NCBI GenBank assembly: GCA_007694185.1
Contig: RECD01000155.1
Span: 1 to 64,000 of the forward strand
Length of the DNA stretch: 64,000 nucleotides
DNA from: Planctomycetaceae bacterium
Lineage (GTDB): Bacteria > Planctomycetota > Planctomycetia > Pirellulales > Pirellulaceae
Reading direction: 5' to 3'
Part shown: piece after piece, positions 27,829 to 35,371 of the stretch
Position numbering within the stretch: position 1 is the stretch's first letter
How the letters are laid out: each line of letters opens with the position of its first letter
Position numbers and translations under genes: made by a program
Notes under the pieces: generated by a model
What the model was told of the DNA's origin: nothing
The model's database searches: none
What the model saw: only the letters and a program-made list of their open reading frames with translations

Positions 27829-28275
27829 ATGGTACTGAGCCATTGTCGGCCAACTTGGCTGGCGGATTTTGGGTTGATCGCTTGCTCGCTGCCGTGGTCC
27901 GCGAACGCGAGTGAGCCGCCGGCCCGCATCCCGTTGACCTTCGATACCGACATCGGCAACGACGTGGATGACGCGTTGGCGTTGGGGGTGACCCCTGCCT
28001 TGCGAGCTCGCGGGCGTTGCGAACTCTTGGCGGTGACGATCACCAAGGGCCATGAGTTGGCCGCGCCGTTCTTCGACGCGATCAACACCTTTTACGGCCG
28101 CGGCGAAGTGCCGATCGGAACCGTCCGCGACGGTGTGGCACCTGCGCCGGGGGGGGGTTGGGCTCGGCGGAAGCCCCCGGCGGGCATGGGCTTCGGGACC
28201 GTCGGAACTTGGAAGCGGGGGCGGCCGAAGATGCCGTGTGGGGGCACGTGATGGGGCCGGCGGAGCGATGAAGGA
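27829..28275 (+). pseudogene. Nucleoside hydrolase remnant (N-terminal part only)
   Basis: An N-terminal signal-like segment is followed by IPLTFDTDIGNDVDDALAL, the diagnostic Ca-binding Asp cluster of inosine-uridine nucleoside hydrolases, and by LLAVTITKGHELAAPFFDAINTFYGRGEVPIGTVRDGVA. After about 105 residues the frame enters a run of nine G (28149-28157) and loses similarity, stopping at 28251. In another frame, downstream of the G run, a weakly family-like stretch (...EDAVWGHV...) continues to about 28270. The remaining two thirds of the gene (about 300 aa expected) is missing. It precedes an intact ribokinase, which would have used the ribose released. Confidence 0.75.
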
Positions 28276-28333
28276 GCAACCCGCGGCGCGAGACCGTCGT
28301 TTCGGCAGGCCCAGTTCCTCCCCAGCGACGGGC

Positions 28334-29287
28334 ATGGAGGAGGTCCACCTGACGCGTCCCGGCAACATCCTGGTGGTCGGGTCGTTGAATTTGGATTGGG
28401 TGCTGCGGTGCCGCAAGATCCCACGTCCCGGGCAGACGGTTCACGGAAACAGCTTGAGCGAGGTGCCGGGAGGCAAAGGGGCCAATCAGGCGGTCGCCGC
28501 GGCTCGCCAGGGTGCCGATGTCCGCATGATCGGTCGTGTCGGCGACGATCCCTTTGGGGCGAAGTTGCGTGAAGACCTGCGACGCGAGGGCGTCGGTTCG
28601 GATGCTGTGTACGCAACACCTGGGGCTCGCAGCGGTCTGGCGGTGATCACCGTCGAGGACTCGGGAGAAAACGCCATCACGGTACTGGCAGGCGCCAACG
28701 CCCAACTCAAGCCGGCGGATGTGCGACGAGCGGAATCGTTGTTCAAGGAAGCCGATCTCGTGATGTTGCAGTTGGAGATCCCGTTGGACACGGTCTTGGC
28801 AGCGATCGAACTGGCCCGCGGCGCCGCGCGGGTGTTGCTCGACCCGGCCCCGGCGCCGGGCAGATTTCCGCCCGAGTTGCTTCGAGTCGATATCCTCTGC
28901 CCGAACGAAACGGAGGCGGCCGCGTTGACCGGCCTGCCTGCGGACACAGATGAGGAAGCGGAAGTTGCCGCTCGGCGACTTTGCGAACTAGGAGCCGGTT
29001 GCGTGCTGTTGACTCGCGGCGCACGTGGCGTGACCGTGGCGACGCAAGTCGATGGCAACGTCTGGTCGGTTCCAAGCCCGGCCGTGACCGCTGTCGATTC
29101 GACGGCTGCCGGAGACGCTTTCGCCGGTGCGTTTGCCGCCCGCCTGATGTGGGGCGACGATCTTCGCGGCGCGGTCAACCATGCGGTTTTGGCGGGAGCC
29201 CACGCGGTCACGATTCCCGGGGCGCGGGATTCGCTGCCAACCCTGGCTGACGTCGAGGGATTGAGAAGGAAAGCGGCGGTCAGCTAG
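28334..29287 (+). CDS. rbsK: Ribokinase (PfkB family)
   Basis: 317 aa. It opens ILVVGSLNLDWVLRCRKIPRPGQTVHG, then PGGKGANQAVAAARQG (sugar-binding), NETEA, and the catalytic DSTAAGDAFAGAFAA anion-hole/base region. It phosphorylates ribose to ribose 5-phosphate. The frame is open further upstream, but conserved sequence begins just after ATG 28334. A GAGGAGGT stretch lies just inside this start, so translation from a non-ATG codon shortly after is possible. It is flanked by a broken nucleoside hydrolase and broken ribose ABC-transporter genes and appears to be the only intact member of that operon. Confidence 0.92.
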   Translation: MEEVHLTRPGNILVVGSLNLDWVLRCRKIPRPGQTVHGNSLSEVPGGKGANQAVAAARQGADVRMIGRVGDDPFGAKLREDLRREGVGSDAVYATPGARSGLAVITVEDSGENAITVLAGANAQLKPADVRRAESLFKEADLVMLQLEIPLDTVLAAIELARGAARVLLDPAPAPGRFPPELLRVDILCPNETEAAALTGLPADTDEEAEVAARRLCELGAGCVLLTRGARGVTVATQVDGNVWSVPSPAVTAVDSTAAGDAFAGAFAARLMWGDDLRGAVNHAVLAGAHAVTIPGARDSLPTLADVEGLRRKAAVS

Positions 29288-29373
29288 CCCGCTTCGGTTT
29301 TTCGTCCGGCCTGTGGTGACGATCAGTGGACGTCCCGTTTCTGCTTCTCCCTTCTTCGCTTCGGAACCTGGTC

Positions 29374-29819
29374 ATGAGTCAACTCGTTTTGTCGTTCGCC
29401 TGCGTGCGGCTGACATTGGCGGGCTGCGGCCGCTCGGGTGATCCGGACGGCGCCGAGAAGAAATCGGATAAACCACGGAGCGCGTTGGTGATGAAATCGC
29501 TGGCAACGATTTTTTTCACAATGGCGGAGGCGGCCCGGGTCCATCAGGCCGAGAACGGCGAGCGGTACGAATTGATTTTCGGCAGCATCAAGGATGAACG
29601 CGACCTCAGTCGTCAGGTGGCGTTGATCGAAGGGATGGTTGCTGCGGGGGACGCGATCGTCATCGCCCCGGCTGACTCGAAGGCCCTCGTTCCGGTGTTG
29701 CGACGGGCTGTGCGGCAAGGGGTTGTCGTGGTCAACATCAGCAACCGGTTCGATGCCGAGGTGCTTGCGGCCGGAGGCGTCACCATCCCGTTCGTCGGTC
29801 CGGACAGCCGGACGGGATC
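29374..29819 (+). pseudogene. rbsB: Ribose/sugar ABC substrate-binding lipoprotein, N-terminal fragment
   Basis: A lipoprotein signal with lipobox LAGC begins the fragment. It is followed by periplasmic-binding-protein type 1 sequence (SLATIFFTMAEAAR, DERDLSRQVALIEGMVAAGDAIVIAPADSKALVPVLRRAVRQGVVVVNI, FVGPDSRTGS), as in RbsB-like proteins. About 150 of roughly 330 residues are present. At about 29819 the sequence passes directly into the end of a permease gene in another frame; translation continues out of frame to a stop at 29901. Confidence 0.8.
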
Positions 29820-30053
29820 GTTCAGGCTTCGCAGTTGTCTGCCGTTGATCCCAACGCGGCTGGCAGCCTCGCATTGGCGGCGATCGGCGGCACCAGGCTG
29901 ATGGGAGGTCGCGGCAACGTGATCAACCGTTGATTGGGCGTCCTGATCATCGCGGTCCTGCAGACCGGTTTAGCCCAGATCGGTGCTACCGACCCGAGCA
30001 AGCGACCGATCACGGGTGCGGTGATTGTCGCCGCCGTCTTGATCGATGCCTGA
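29820..30053 (+). pseudogene. rbsC: Ribose ABC permease, C-terminal fragment with internal stop
   Basis: Read from 29820, the frame gives VQASQLSAVDPNAAGSLALA, AAIGGTRLMGGRGNVIN, a stop codon at 29931-29933, then LGVLIIAVLQTGLAQIGA and ITGAVIVAAVLIDA before the final stop at 30051-30053. This is the C-terminal end of RbsC-type permeases (typically ...DPNAG...IAAVVIGGTSLMGGRG...). The upstream three quarters of rbsC, any rbsA, and the end of rbsB are gone, so one deletion probably joined rbsB to rbsC. The internal stop shows further decay. Confidence 0.8.
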
Positions 30054-30143
30054 CGCCGTCGCTGGCATCGCTTCGGTTGAACCGGGCATCCGGGCCAGGT
30101 AACGTACAACGCTCGCCCCCAACCAACCACCGGATCCTCCACC

Positions 30144-31415
30144 ATGAACTCCACGCGACGCGATTTCCTTCGGACGAGCCTGCCTGCCTTCGGCGCTGCG
30201 ACCCTGGCCCCTTTCGTGGGGACGCCGCCACGGGTGTCGGCCCAAGAATCGGCAGCCAAAGTTCCCGTCAGGACGATCACGCGCGGGCCGAAATATCACT
30301 GGTTCGCGTATTACGACAAACTGCAGTTCGATCCCACCGTTCGTTATTGCTTGAGCAATGCGGTCGACTTCGAGCACCGCTCGCCGACCGGCGAAGACCG
30401 GATCGAGGTTGGAATGGTCGATCTGCAGGACGGCGATCGCTGGATTCCGTTGGGGCAATCGGGCTCGTGGGGCTGGCAACAGGGCTGCATGCTGCAATGG
30501 GTGCCGGGCTCTAAATCACAAGTGATCTACAACGACCGGGAGGGTGACCGGTTCGTCTCGCGAGTGGTCGATGCCTTCAGCGGTGCTCGCCAAACGTTGC
30601 CGCATGCGATTTATTCGCTCAGCCCGCTGGGCAAGTACGCCGTCACGACCGATTTTCGGCGGATCAACGACCTTCGCCCCGGTTACGGCTATGCCGGTTT
30701 GCCCGACCCCTGGGCCGACCGAACGTCGCCCCAGGAAATCGGTATTCAGCGGATCGATCTGGAGACGGGCGAAGTCAAGATGTTGGTTTCATTGGCTGAC
30801 ATCGTCGATGTCCCCTACCCCGGCGGGTTCGGTGAGGGCAAGCACTGGTTCAATCACCTGCTGGTATCGCCCGACGGTAAGCGAACGATTTTCCTGCACC
30901 GCTGGCGAACCACGCCCGGCCGCTGGTCAACCCGGATGTTCACCATCGGGCTGGACGGATCGGGTTTGCGAGAGATCAACCCGGGGGCCGGGATGGTTTC
31001 GCATTTCATTTGGCGCGACCCCGAGCACATCCTGGCCTGGACCAGGCACCCTTCTGCCGGGGATGCCTTCTACGTGATGGAGGATGCCGAGCAGGGGCAA
31101 ATGGAAGTGGTCGGTCAAGGCGTGATGACCCGCGACGGCCACTGCACCTACCTGCCGGGAAACCGCTGGATCGTCAACGACACCTACCCGCAGGGGCCGC
31201 AACGGTTGCAGGAGGTTTATCTCTACGAGGTCGCCACCGGCCGGCGTGTGTCGCTCGGCGGTTTTCATCTGCCGGAGGAATACAAAGGTGAATGGCGGTG
31301 CGATACCCATCCGCGGCACAGCCCGGACGGAAAGTGGTTGTGCATCGATTCGCCCCATACCGGCGAAGGACGCCAGTTGCATCTGCTCGATATCTCTGAA
31401 ATCGTGCAGGGCTGA
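30144..31415 (+). CDS. Tat-exported beta-propeller protein (oligogalacturonate-lyase/WD40-like)
   Basis: 423 aa. It begins with a twin-arginine signal (STRRDFLRTS, a hydrophobic stretch, then VSAQE), so it is likely exported folded. The mature part shows repeated WD40/PD40-like blades: VSPDGKRTIFLHRWRTT, PEHILAWTRHPSAGDAF, HCTYLPGNRWIVNDTYPQG, HPRHSPDGKWLCIDSPH. The pattern resembles secreted propellers near oligogalacturonate lyase, but catalytic residues were not confirmed. Planctomycetes carry many such genes for polysaccharide use. It is a single gene between the ribose-operon remnants and the convergent ABC exporter genes. Confidence 0.78.
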   Translation: MNSTRRDFLRTSLPAFGAATLAPFVGTPPRVSAQESAAKVPVRTITRGPKYHWFAYYDKLQFDPTVRYCLSNAVDFEHRSPTGEDRIEVGMVDLQDGDRWIPLGQSGSWGWQQGCMLQWVPGSKSQVIYNDREGDRFVSRVVDAFSGARQTLPHAIYSLSPLGKYAVTTDFRRINDLRPGYGYAGLPDPWADRTSPQEIGIQRIDLETGEVKMLVSLADIVDVPYPGGFGEGKHWFNHLLVSPDGKRTIFLHRWRTTPGRWSTRMFTIGLDGSGLREINPGAGMVSHFIWRDPEHILAWTRHPSAGDAFYVMEDAEQGQMEVVGQGVMTRDGHCTYLPGNRWIVNDTYPQGPQRLQEVYLYEVATGRRVSLGGFHLPEEYKGEWRCDTHPRHSPDGKWLCIDSPHTGEGRQLHLLDISEIVQG

Positions 31416-31421
31416 GGCGAT

Positions 31422-32387
31422 TCAGGAGCTGGCGCTGCGATAGCTCTTGAGCGACTGTCGAAACACCCAGCGGCTGGCGATTAGGCAGAGCCCGGTCGCG
31501 ATCACGGCCCAAACGGCCAGTTGCCATTCCCAGTCCGCACGCGGGTTCAGCGGGCGGGCGAGGATGCGGGCGGGGACGTTGACGACCACCAACACCGGGA
31601 TCACGAACGTGAACAGGCCCAACAGCGGCCGGCCCCAGGGGGTGTTGTAGATCTCCATCGGATAGCGGCTGAAGTTGGTGATGTAGAACCAAAAGTCGTA
31701 GAGCGATTGGTTTCGCCCCAGCCACACGCTGGTCGCCGCCAAACTGATCATCAGGCTGTACATGATCGCCACACCGCAACCGACGAAGAACAGATACAAA
31801 CTCAGCGTCAAGGGCGTGAGATAAACTGGTGACTCGGCGCGGGTCGCCAAGCCATGCAGGCTGATACCGGCGATCAGCAACCCGACGGCGAAATTCGATA
31901 GGGAACTCCACTCGACCCGTCGGAATGAAATCAAGAATTGGGTGTCGATCGGTTTCAACAACGCGAAATCGAGCCCCCCGGTGCGGATCAGTTCGCTGAA
32001 CTCGTTCGCGTTCGGGATGAAAAAGGCCTGCACCAGGCTGTTGATGAACCAAACCGTCGCCAGAAACAAGAAGAACTCGTCCCGCCCCCAGCCGGTGTCA
32101 GGGCCGATCATCATCGTGAAGCGGAAAACCAACAGATAAAATCCGACGTTCATCAACGTCCAGGCTACGCTGCTGATGCAGTGAAACAGGAAGTCGGCGC
32201 GAAAGGTCATGTCGCGGATCAGGCTGTTCCTGGCGAACGTGAGGAAGACCCGCAGGTACCGTCGAGTTTCAGCGGCCCAGCTGCCGGCGGGCGTTTTTTC
32301 CGCGGCACGCGACGCGGCCAAGGTGCCGGTGAGGCGTCGGGAGTCGTCCGCTTGCGATCGGTTCGGGATCAAGAGTTCAGCCCCCAT
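31422..32387 (-). CDS. ABC-2-type exporter permease (DUF990-like), second subunit
   Basis: 321 aa with six predicted membrane helices after a hydrophilic N-terminus of about 40 residues. LIRTGGLDFALLKPIDTQFLISFR is typical of the DUF990/ABC-2 membrane family. It forms an exporter with the permease and ATPase encoded just upstream. The start overlaps the end of the first permease gene by 11 bases, showing co-translation. The transported substrate is unknown. Confidence 0.85.
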   Translation of the reverse strand: MGAELLIPNRSQADDSRRLTGTLAASRAAEKTPAGSWAAETRRYLRVFLTFARNSLIRDMTFRADFLFHCISSVAWTLMNVGFYLLVFRFTMMIGPDTGWGRDEFFLFLATVWFINSLVQAFFIPNANEFSELIRTGGLDFALLKPIDTQFLISFRRVEWSSLSNFAVGLLIAGISLHGLATRAESPVYLTPLTLSLYLFFVGCGVAIMYSLMISLAATSVWLGRNQSLYDFWFYITNFSRYPMEIYNTPWGRPLLGLFTFVIPVLVVVNVPARILARPLNPRADWEWQLAVWAVIATGLCLIASRWVFRQSLKSYRSASS

Positions 32388-33276
32388 AACCGCTGTAGCG
32401 ACGAACCCCGCGGGCGTACATCCACCGGCAGGCGATGATGAAGAACGCCAGCCACGCGGCCTCGAGAATCAATTCGCCCGCCAATTCCTCGTCGGGGATT
32501 TTGCGCAGAAAGATCGCCGCCGGGAAAAATGCCAGGTACTTCAACGGCAGCAGATTGACCAACCAACCGATCGAATCGGGCAGCAGGGTCAGCGGAAACA
32601 TGTGGCCTGACAGGAAAAAGCTGAACAGCATGAAGATCAACAGCAGCGAATTGATCTCCAACGTCCAAAAGCTGATCATCCCGATCGCCGCTTCCAGAAA
32701 GAATCCGATCAAAAATCCCATCACCAGCGAACCGACGAAGGCGATCAACACGTGCGCCGGCGGCAGGCCGTCTGTGAAATAGCCACGGCACAAAAAAAAG
32801 ACGAGCGCGAACGGCCCGATCGCGACGGTGTAGTAGGCCAGTTTGTGCGCGATGCGGGTCAGCAGTAGGAACCCGACGAGGTCGATCGGTTGGATCAGGT
32901 ATTTTTTGATCTCGCCTTGGCGAACTTGGTTCGCGATCCCAGTGGCCAAGCCCGGCATGCTCGAAAACGCCCGAGCGACCATGGTCAGCAAGAAGTAAGC
33001 GACCATTTCTGGGAAGTTGTAGCCACCGATCCGCAGCGAGGAATCGGCACCCCCCTGATCGGCCGTCTGGACCGCATCGAAGATCGCCCCCCACAAAAAG
33101 ATTTGGGTGATGATCGGCAGGAACCGCATCAAGGTTCCGAGAGCGAAATCGCCACGATAGGCCATCCGTTCGGCAAGCGCCGTGCGGATGATGACCCACC
33201 AAGTTCGCACCCGGTCACCGATGCCGACCGGCGGGAGGGGTTCTGACGCGAAGGTTGCGGAGTGGGGATCGCCCAT
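32377..33276 (-). CDS. ABC-2-type exporter permease (DUF990-like), first subunit
   Basis: 299 aa with six hydrophobic segments. VRQGEIKKYLIQPIDLVGFLLLTRIAHK corresponds to the same conserved loop seen in its partner (G.(I/L)...L(I/L)(Q/K)PID), so the two permeases are paralogues forming a heterodimer. The gene starts 3 bases after the ATPase stop. Functions known for such exporters include drug or lipid export; none can be assigned here. Confidence 0.85.
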   Translation of the reverse strand: MGDPHSATFASEPLPPVGIGDRVRTWWVIIRTALAERMAYRGDFALGTLMRFLPIITQIFLWGAIFDAVQTADQGGADSSLRIGGYNFPEMVAYFLLTMVARAFSSMPGLATGIANQVRQGEIKKYLIQPIDLVGFLLLTRIAHKLAYYTVAIGPFALVFFLCRGYFTDGLPPAHVLIAFVGSLVMGFLIGFFLEAAIGMISFWTLEINSLLLIFMLFSFFLSGHMFPLTLLPDSIGWLVNLLPLKYLAFFPAAIFLRKIPDEELAGELILEAAWLAFFIIACRWMYARGVRRYSGYGG

Positions 33277-33279
33277 CGT

Positions 33280-34257
33280 TCAACTGACCTGATGGAATAA
33301 ATCGGCGATCACGTCTTCTAGCGGCGGGTCTTCGACGGAAACGTCTTCGATCGCGTAATCCCGCAACGTCGTGGCCAGCACCCGAGGCACCTCGGCCCGG
33401 GCGATCCCGATTTTGACCCGTGGCCATTGGGTTTCTAGAATGGTCCCCAAACGAGCCAGGTCTTCAGGACGATTTCCGGCGGCGAACTGCAGAGTCACGA
33501 TCTTTTTGCCAGAAAACTGGTCGACGATCCCGGCCAGCGAACCGTCGTATTGGACTAGGCCTCCCGCGACGATCACCACCCGCTGGCAGAGCGCAGCGAC
33601 GTCCTTCATGTAGTGGCTGGTCAACAGGATCGTGGTTTGGCGACGTTCCTGGTACTGCCGCAAAAACCGCTGGATCGTGTGTTGGGCGATTACATCCAGG
33701 CCGATGGTCGGTTCGTCGAGGAACAGGACTTCGGGGGAGTGTAGCAAGGCGGCGATCAGTTCCATCTTCATCCGTTCGCCCAGCGACAATTCGCGTACCG
33801 GTTGGCCCAGCAACGGGGTGACCTCCAGCAGATCGGTCAGTTCGTCGAGCGTGCGGCGAAAGTGATCTTCGGGAATGCCATAAATCTGCTGGTGCAGGCG
33901 GTAGGATTCCTGAGCCGGCAGGTCCCACCAGAGTTGATTTTTCTGGCCCATTACCAAGGCGAACCGTCGGCGGTATTCGTTGCGTCGCTCCCAGGGGACA
34001 AAGCCCATCACGGTCGCGGTCCCGCCGCTGGGGTTGATCACGCCTGAAAGCAGCTTCAGCGTCGTGGTTTTGCCGGCGCCGTTGGGGCCCAGAAAAGCGA
34101 CGAACTCGCCCGCTTCCACTCGCAGGTTGATCCCGCGGACCGCTTCGACCTCGGTGTACTCGCGGCGGAACAGGCCGCGCATGCTAGCCCGCAAGCCCTC
34201 GCGTTTGCGGTAAACGCGATAGGATTTGGTCAGTTCGCGGACCTCGATGATCGGCAT
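33280..34257 (-). CDS. ABC-2 exporter ATP-binding protein
   Basis: 325 aa. Walker A GPNGAGKTTT is at residues 57-66, the signature LSLGERMKMELIAALLHSP follows, then Walker B VLFLDEPTIGLD, and the switch His in ILLTSHYMKD. The 80-residue C-terminal extension is typical of NatA/YhaQ-like exporters. It energises the two permeases encoded immediately downstream. A Gfo/Idh oxidoreductase gene ends 19 bases before its start. Confidence 0.93.
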   Translation of the reverse strand: MPIIEVRELTKSYRVYRKREGLRASMRGLFRREYTEVEAVRGINLRVEAGEFVAFLGPNGAGKTTTLKLLSGVINPSGGTATVMGFVPWERRNEYRRRFALVMGQKNQLWWDLPAQESYRLHQQIYGIPEDHFRRTLDELTDLLEVTPLLGQPVRELSLGERMKMELIAALLHSPEVLFLDEPTIGLDVIAQHTIQRFLRQYQERRQTTILLTSHYMKDVAALCQRVVIVAGGLVQYDGSLAGIVDQFSGKKIVTLQFAAGNRPEDLARLGTILETQWPRVKIGIARAEVPRVLATTLRDYAIEDVSVEDPPLEDVIADLFHQVS

Positions 34258-34276
34258 GGGGCAAGCCTGGCGATGG

Positions 34277-35326
34277 TTACTGGGGCGTCAGCCGAACGGA
34301 TTGACCGGTTCGAGCGGAGCGGTAGATCGCTTCGATCAGTTCGACGCTGCGTCGGCCTTCCGTGCCGTCGATCGACGGCACACGATCTTCACGGATCGCC
34401 GCCGTGAACTCATTGAACAGTTCGGTGTGGCCGTGGTGACCGATCGCGGCCGGGTCTCCCGCACCGCCTCCGGTTTTGGTGCGGTCGGTCATCCGTTGGC
34501 GGATCGCTTCGTCTTCGGCCGATTCTTCGGCGAACTGCCATTGCTTCAGGTCTTCTTCCTCCAGGATCGCGGTCCCGGCGCTGCCGGAGATCTCGATCCG
34601 CTTGAGGCAACCGGGAAACGCGGTCGTGGTCGCTTCGATCACACCCAGGGCGCCGTTCTGGAACAGCAGGTTGGCGACGGCGACATCCTCGACCTCGATC
34701 CGTTCGTGTGTCAACGTCGCGGTTCGAGCGTGGACTTCGGCGACCGGCCCCATCAGCCACAACAACAGGTCGACCGAATGGATCGCCTGGTTCATCAACG
34801 CCCCGCCGCCGTCGAGTTTCCAGGTCCCCCGCCAAGCCCCGCTGTCATAATATTCCTGGCTGCGGAACCATTTGACGTAAGCATCCCCCAGGGTGACCTT
34901 GCCGAACCGTCCGTCTTCGACCGCCCGTTTCATGAGTCGGGCGGATTCGTGAAACCGGCTTTGAAAGGTCACGCCCAACTTAACGCCCGCGGACTCGGTC
35001 GCGCGGATGATTTGGTCGCATCGCTCGGTGGTGATTTCCAGCGGCTTTTCGACGATCACGTGCTTGCCAGCTGCGGCGGCGGCCAAAGCCGGTTCCAAGT
35101 GCGCGCCGCTGGGGGAGCAGATCGTGATCGCGTCGACCTCCGGATCGGCGATCATTTCGTCCAAACTCGAAAACGTTCGGCAACCATGTTGCTCGGCAAA
35201 CGCTCGAGTCTTGTCCGTGTCACGGCTGAAGCAACCCGTCAGCGACGCGTCGGGAGCGTCCGCGATCGCCCGGGCGTGAAAGTTGGAAATCATGCCGCAG
35301 CCGACCATGCCAAAGCGAATCGTCAT
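34277..35326 (-). CDS. Gfo/Idh/MocA-family oxidoreductase
   Basis: 349 aa. It starts IRFGMVGCGMISNFHARAI (NAD(P)-binding GxGxxxxxH type), with the motif VIVEKPLEIT and the C-terminal domain region SGAWRGTWKLDGGGALMNQAIHSVDLLLWLMG. It probably acts on a sugar or inositol-like compound. Being first in a minus-strand run with an ABC-2 exporter suggests co-transcription; a functional link is not known. It differs from the other Gfo/Idh protein in the window (17813-18925) and is not a recent duplicate. Confidence 0.88.
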   Translation of the reverse strand: MTIRFGMVGCGMISNFHARAIADAPDASLTGCFSRDTDKTRAFAEQHGCRTFSSLDEMIADPEVDAITICSPSGAHLEPALAAAAAGKHVIVEKPLEITTERCDQIIRATESAGVKLGVTFQSRFHESARLMKRAVEDGRFGKVTLGDAYVKWFRSQEYYDSGAWRGTWKLDGGGALMNQAIHSVDLLLWLMGPVAEVHARTATLTHERIEVEDVAVANLLFQNGALGVIEATTTAFPGCLKRIEISGSAGTAILEEEDLKQWQFAEESAEDEAIRQRMTDRTKTGGGAGDPAAIGHHGHTELFNEFTAAIREDRVPSIDGTEGRRSVELIEAIYRSARTGQSVRLTPQ

Positions 35327-35371
35327 CGGTAAACCTGAGGGACAAAAAGGGGTGATGAAGGGGGGGCAAGC

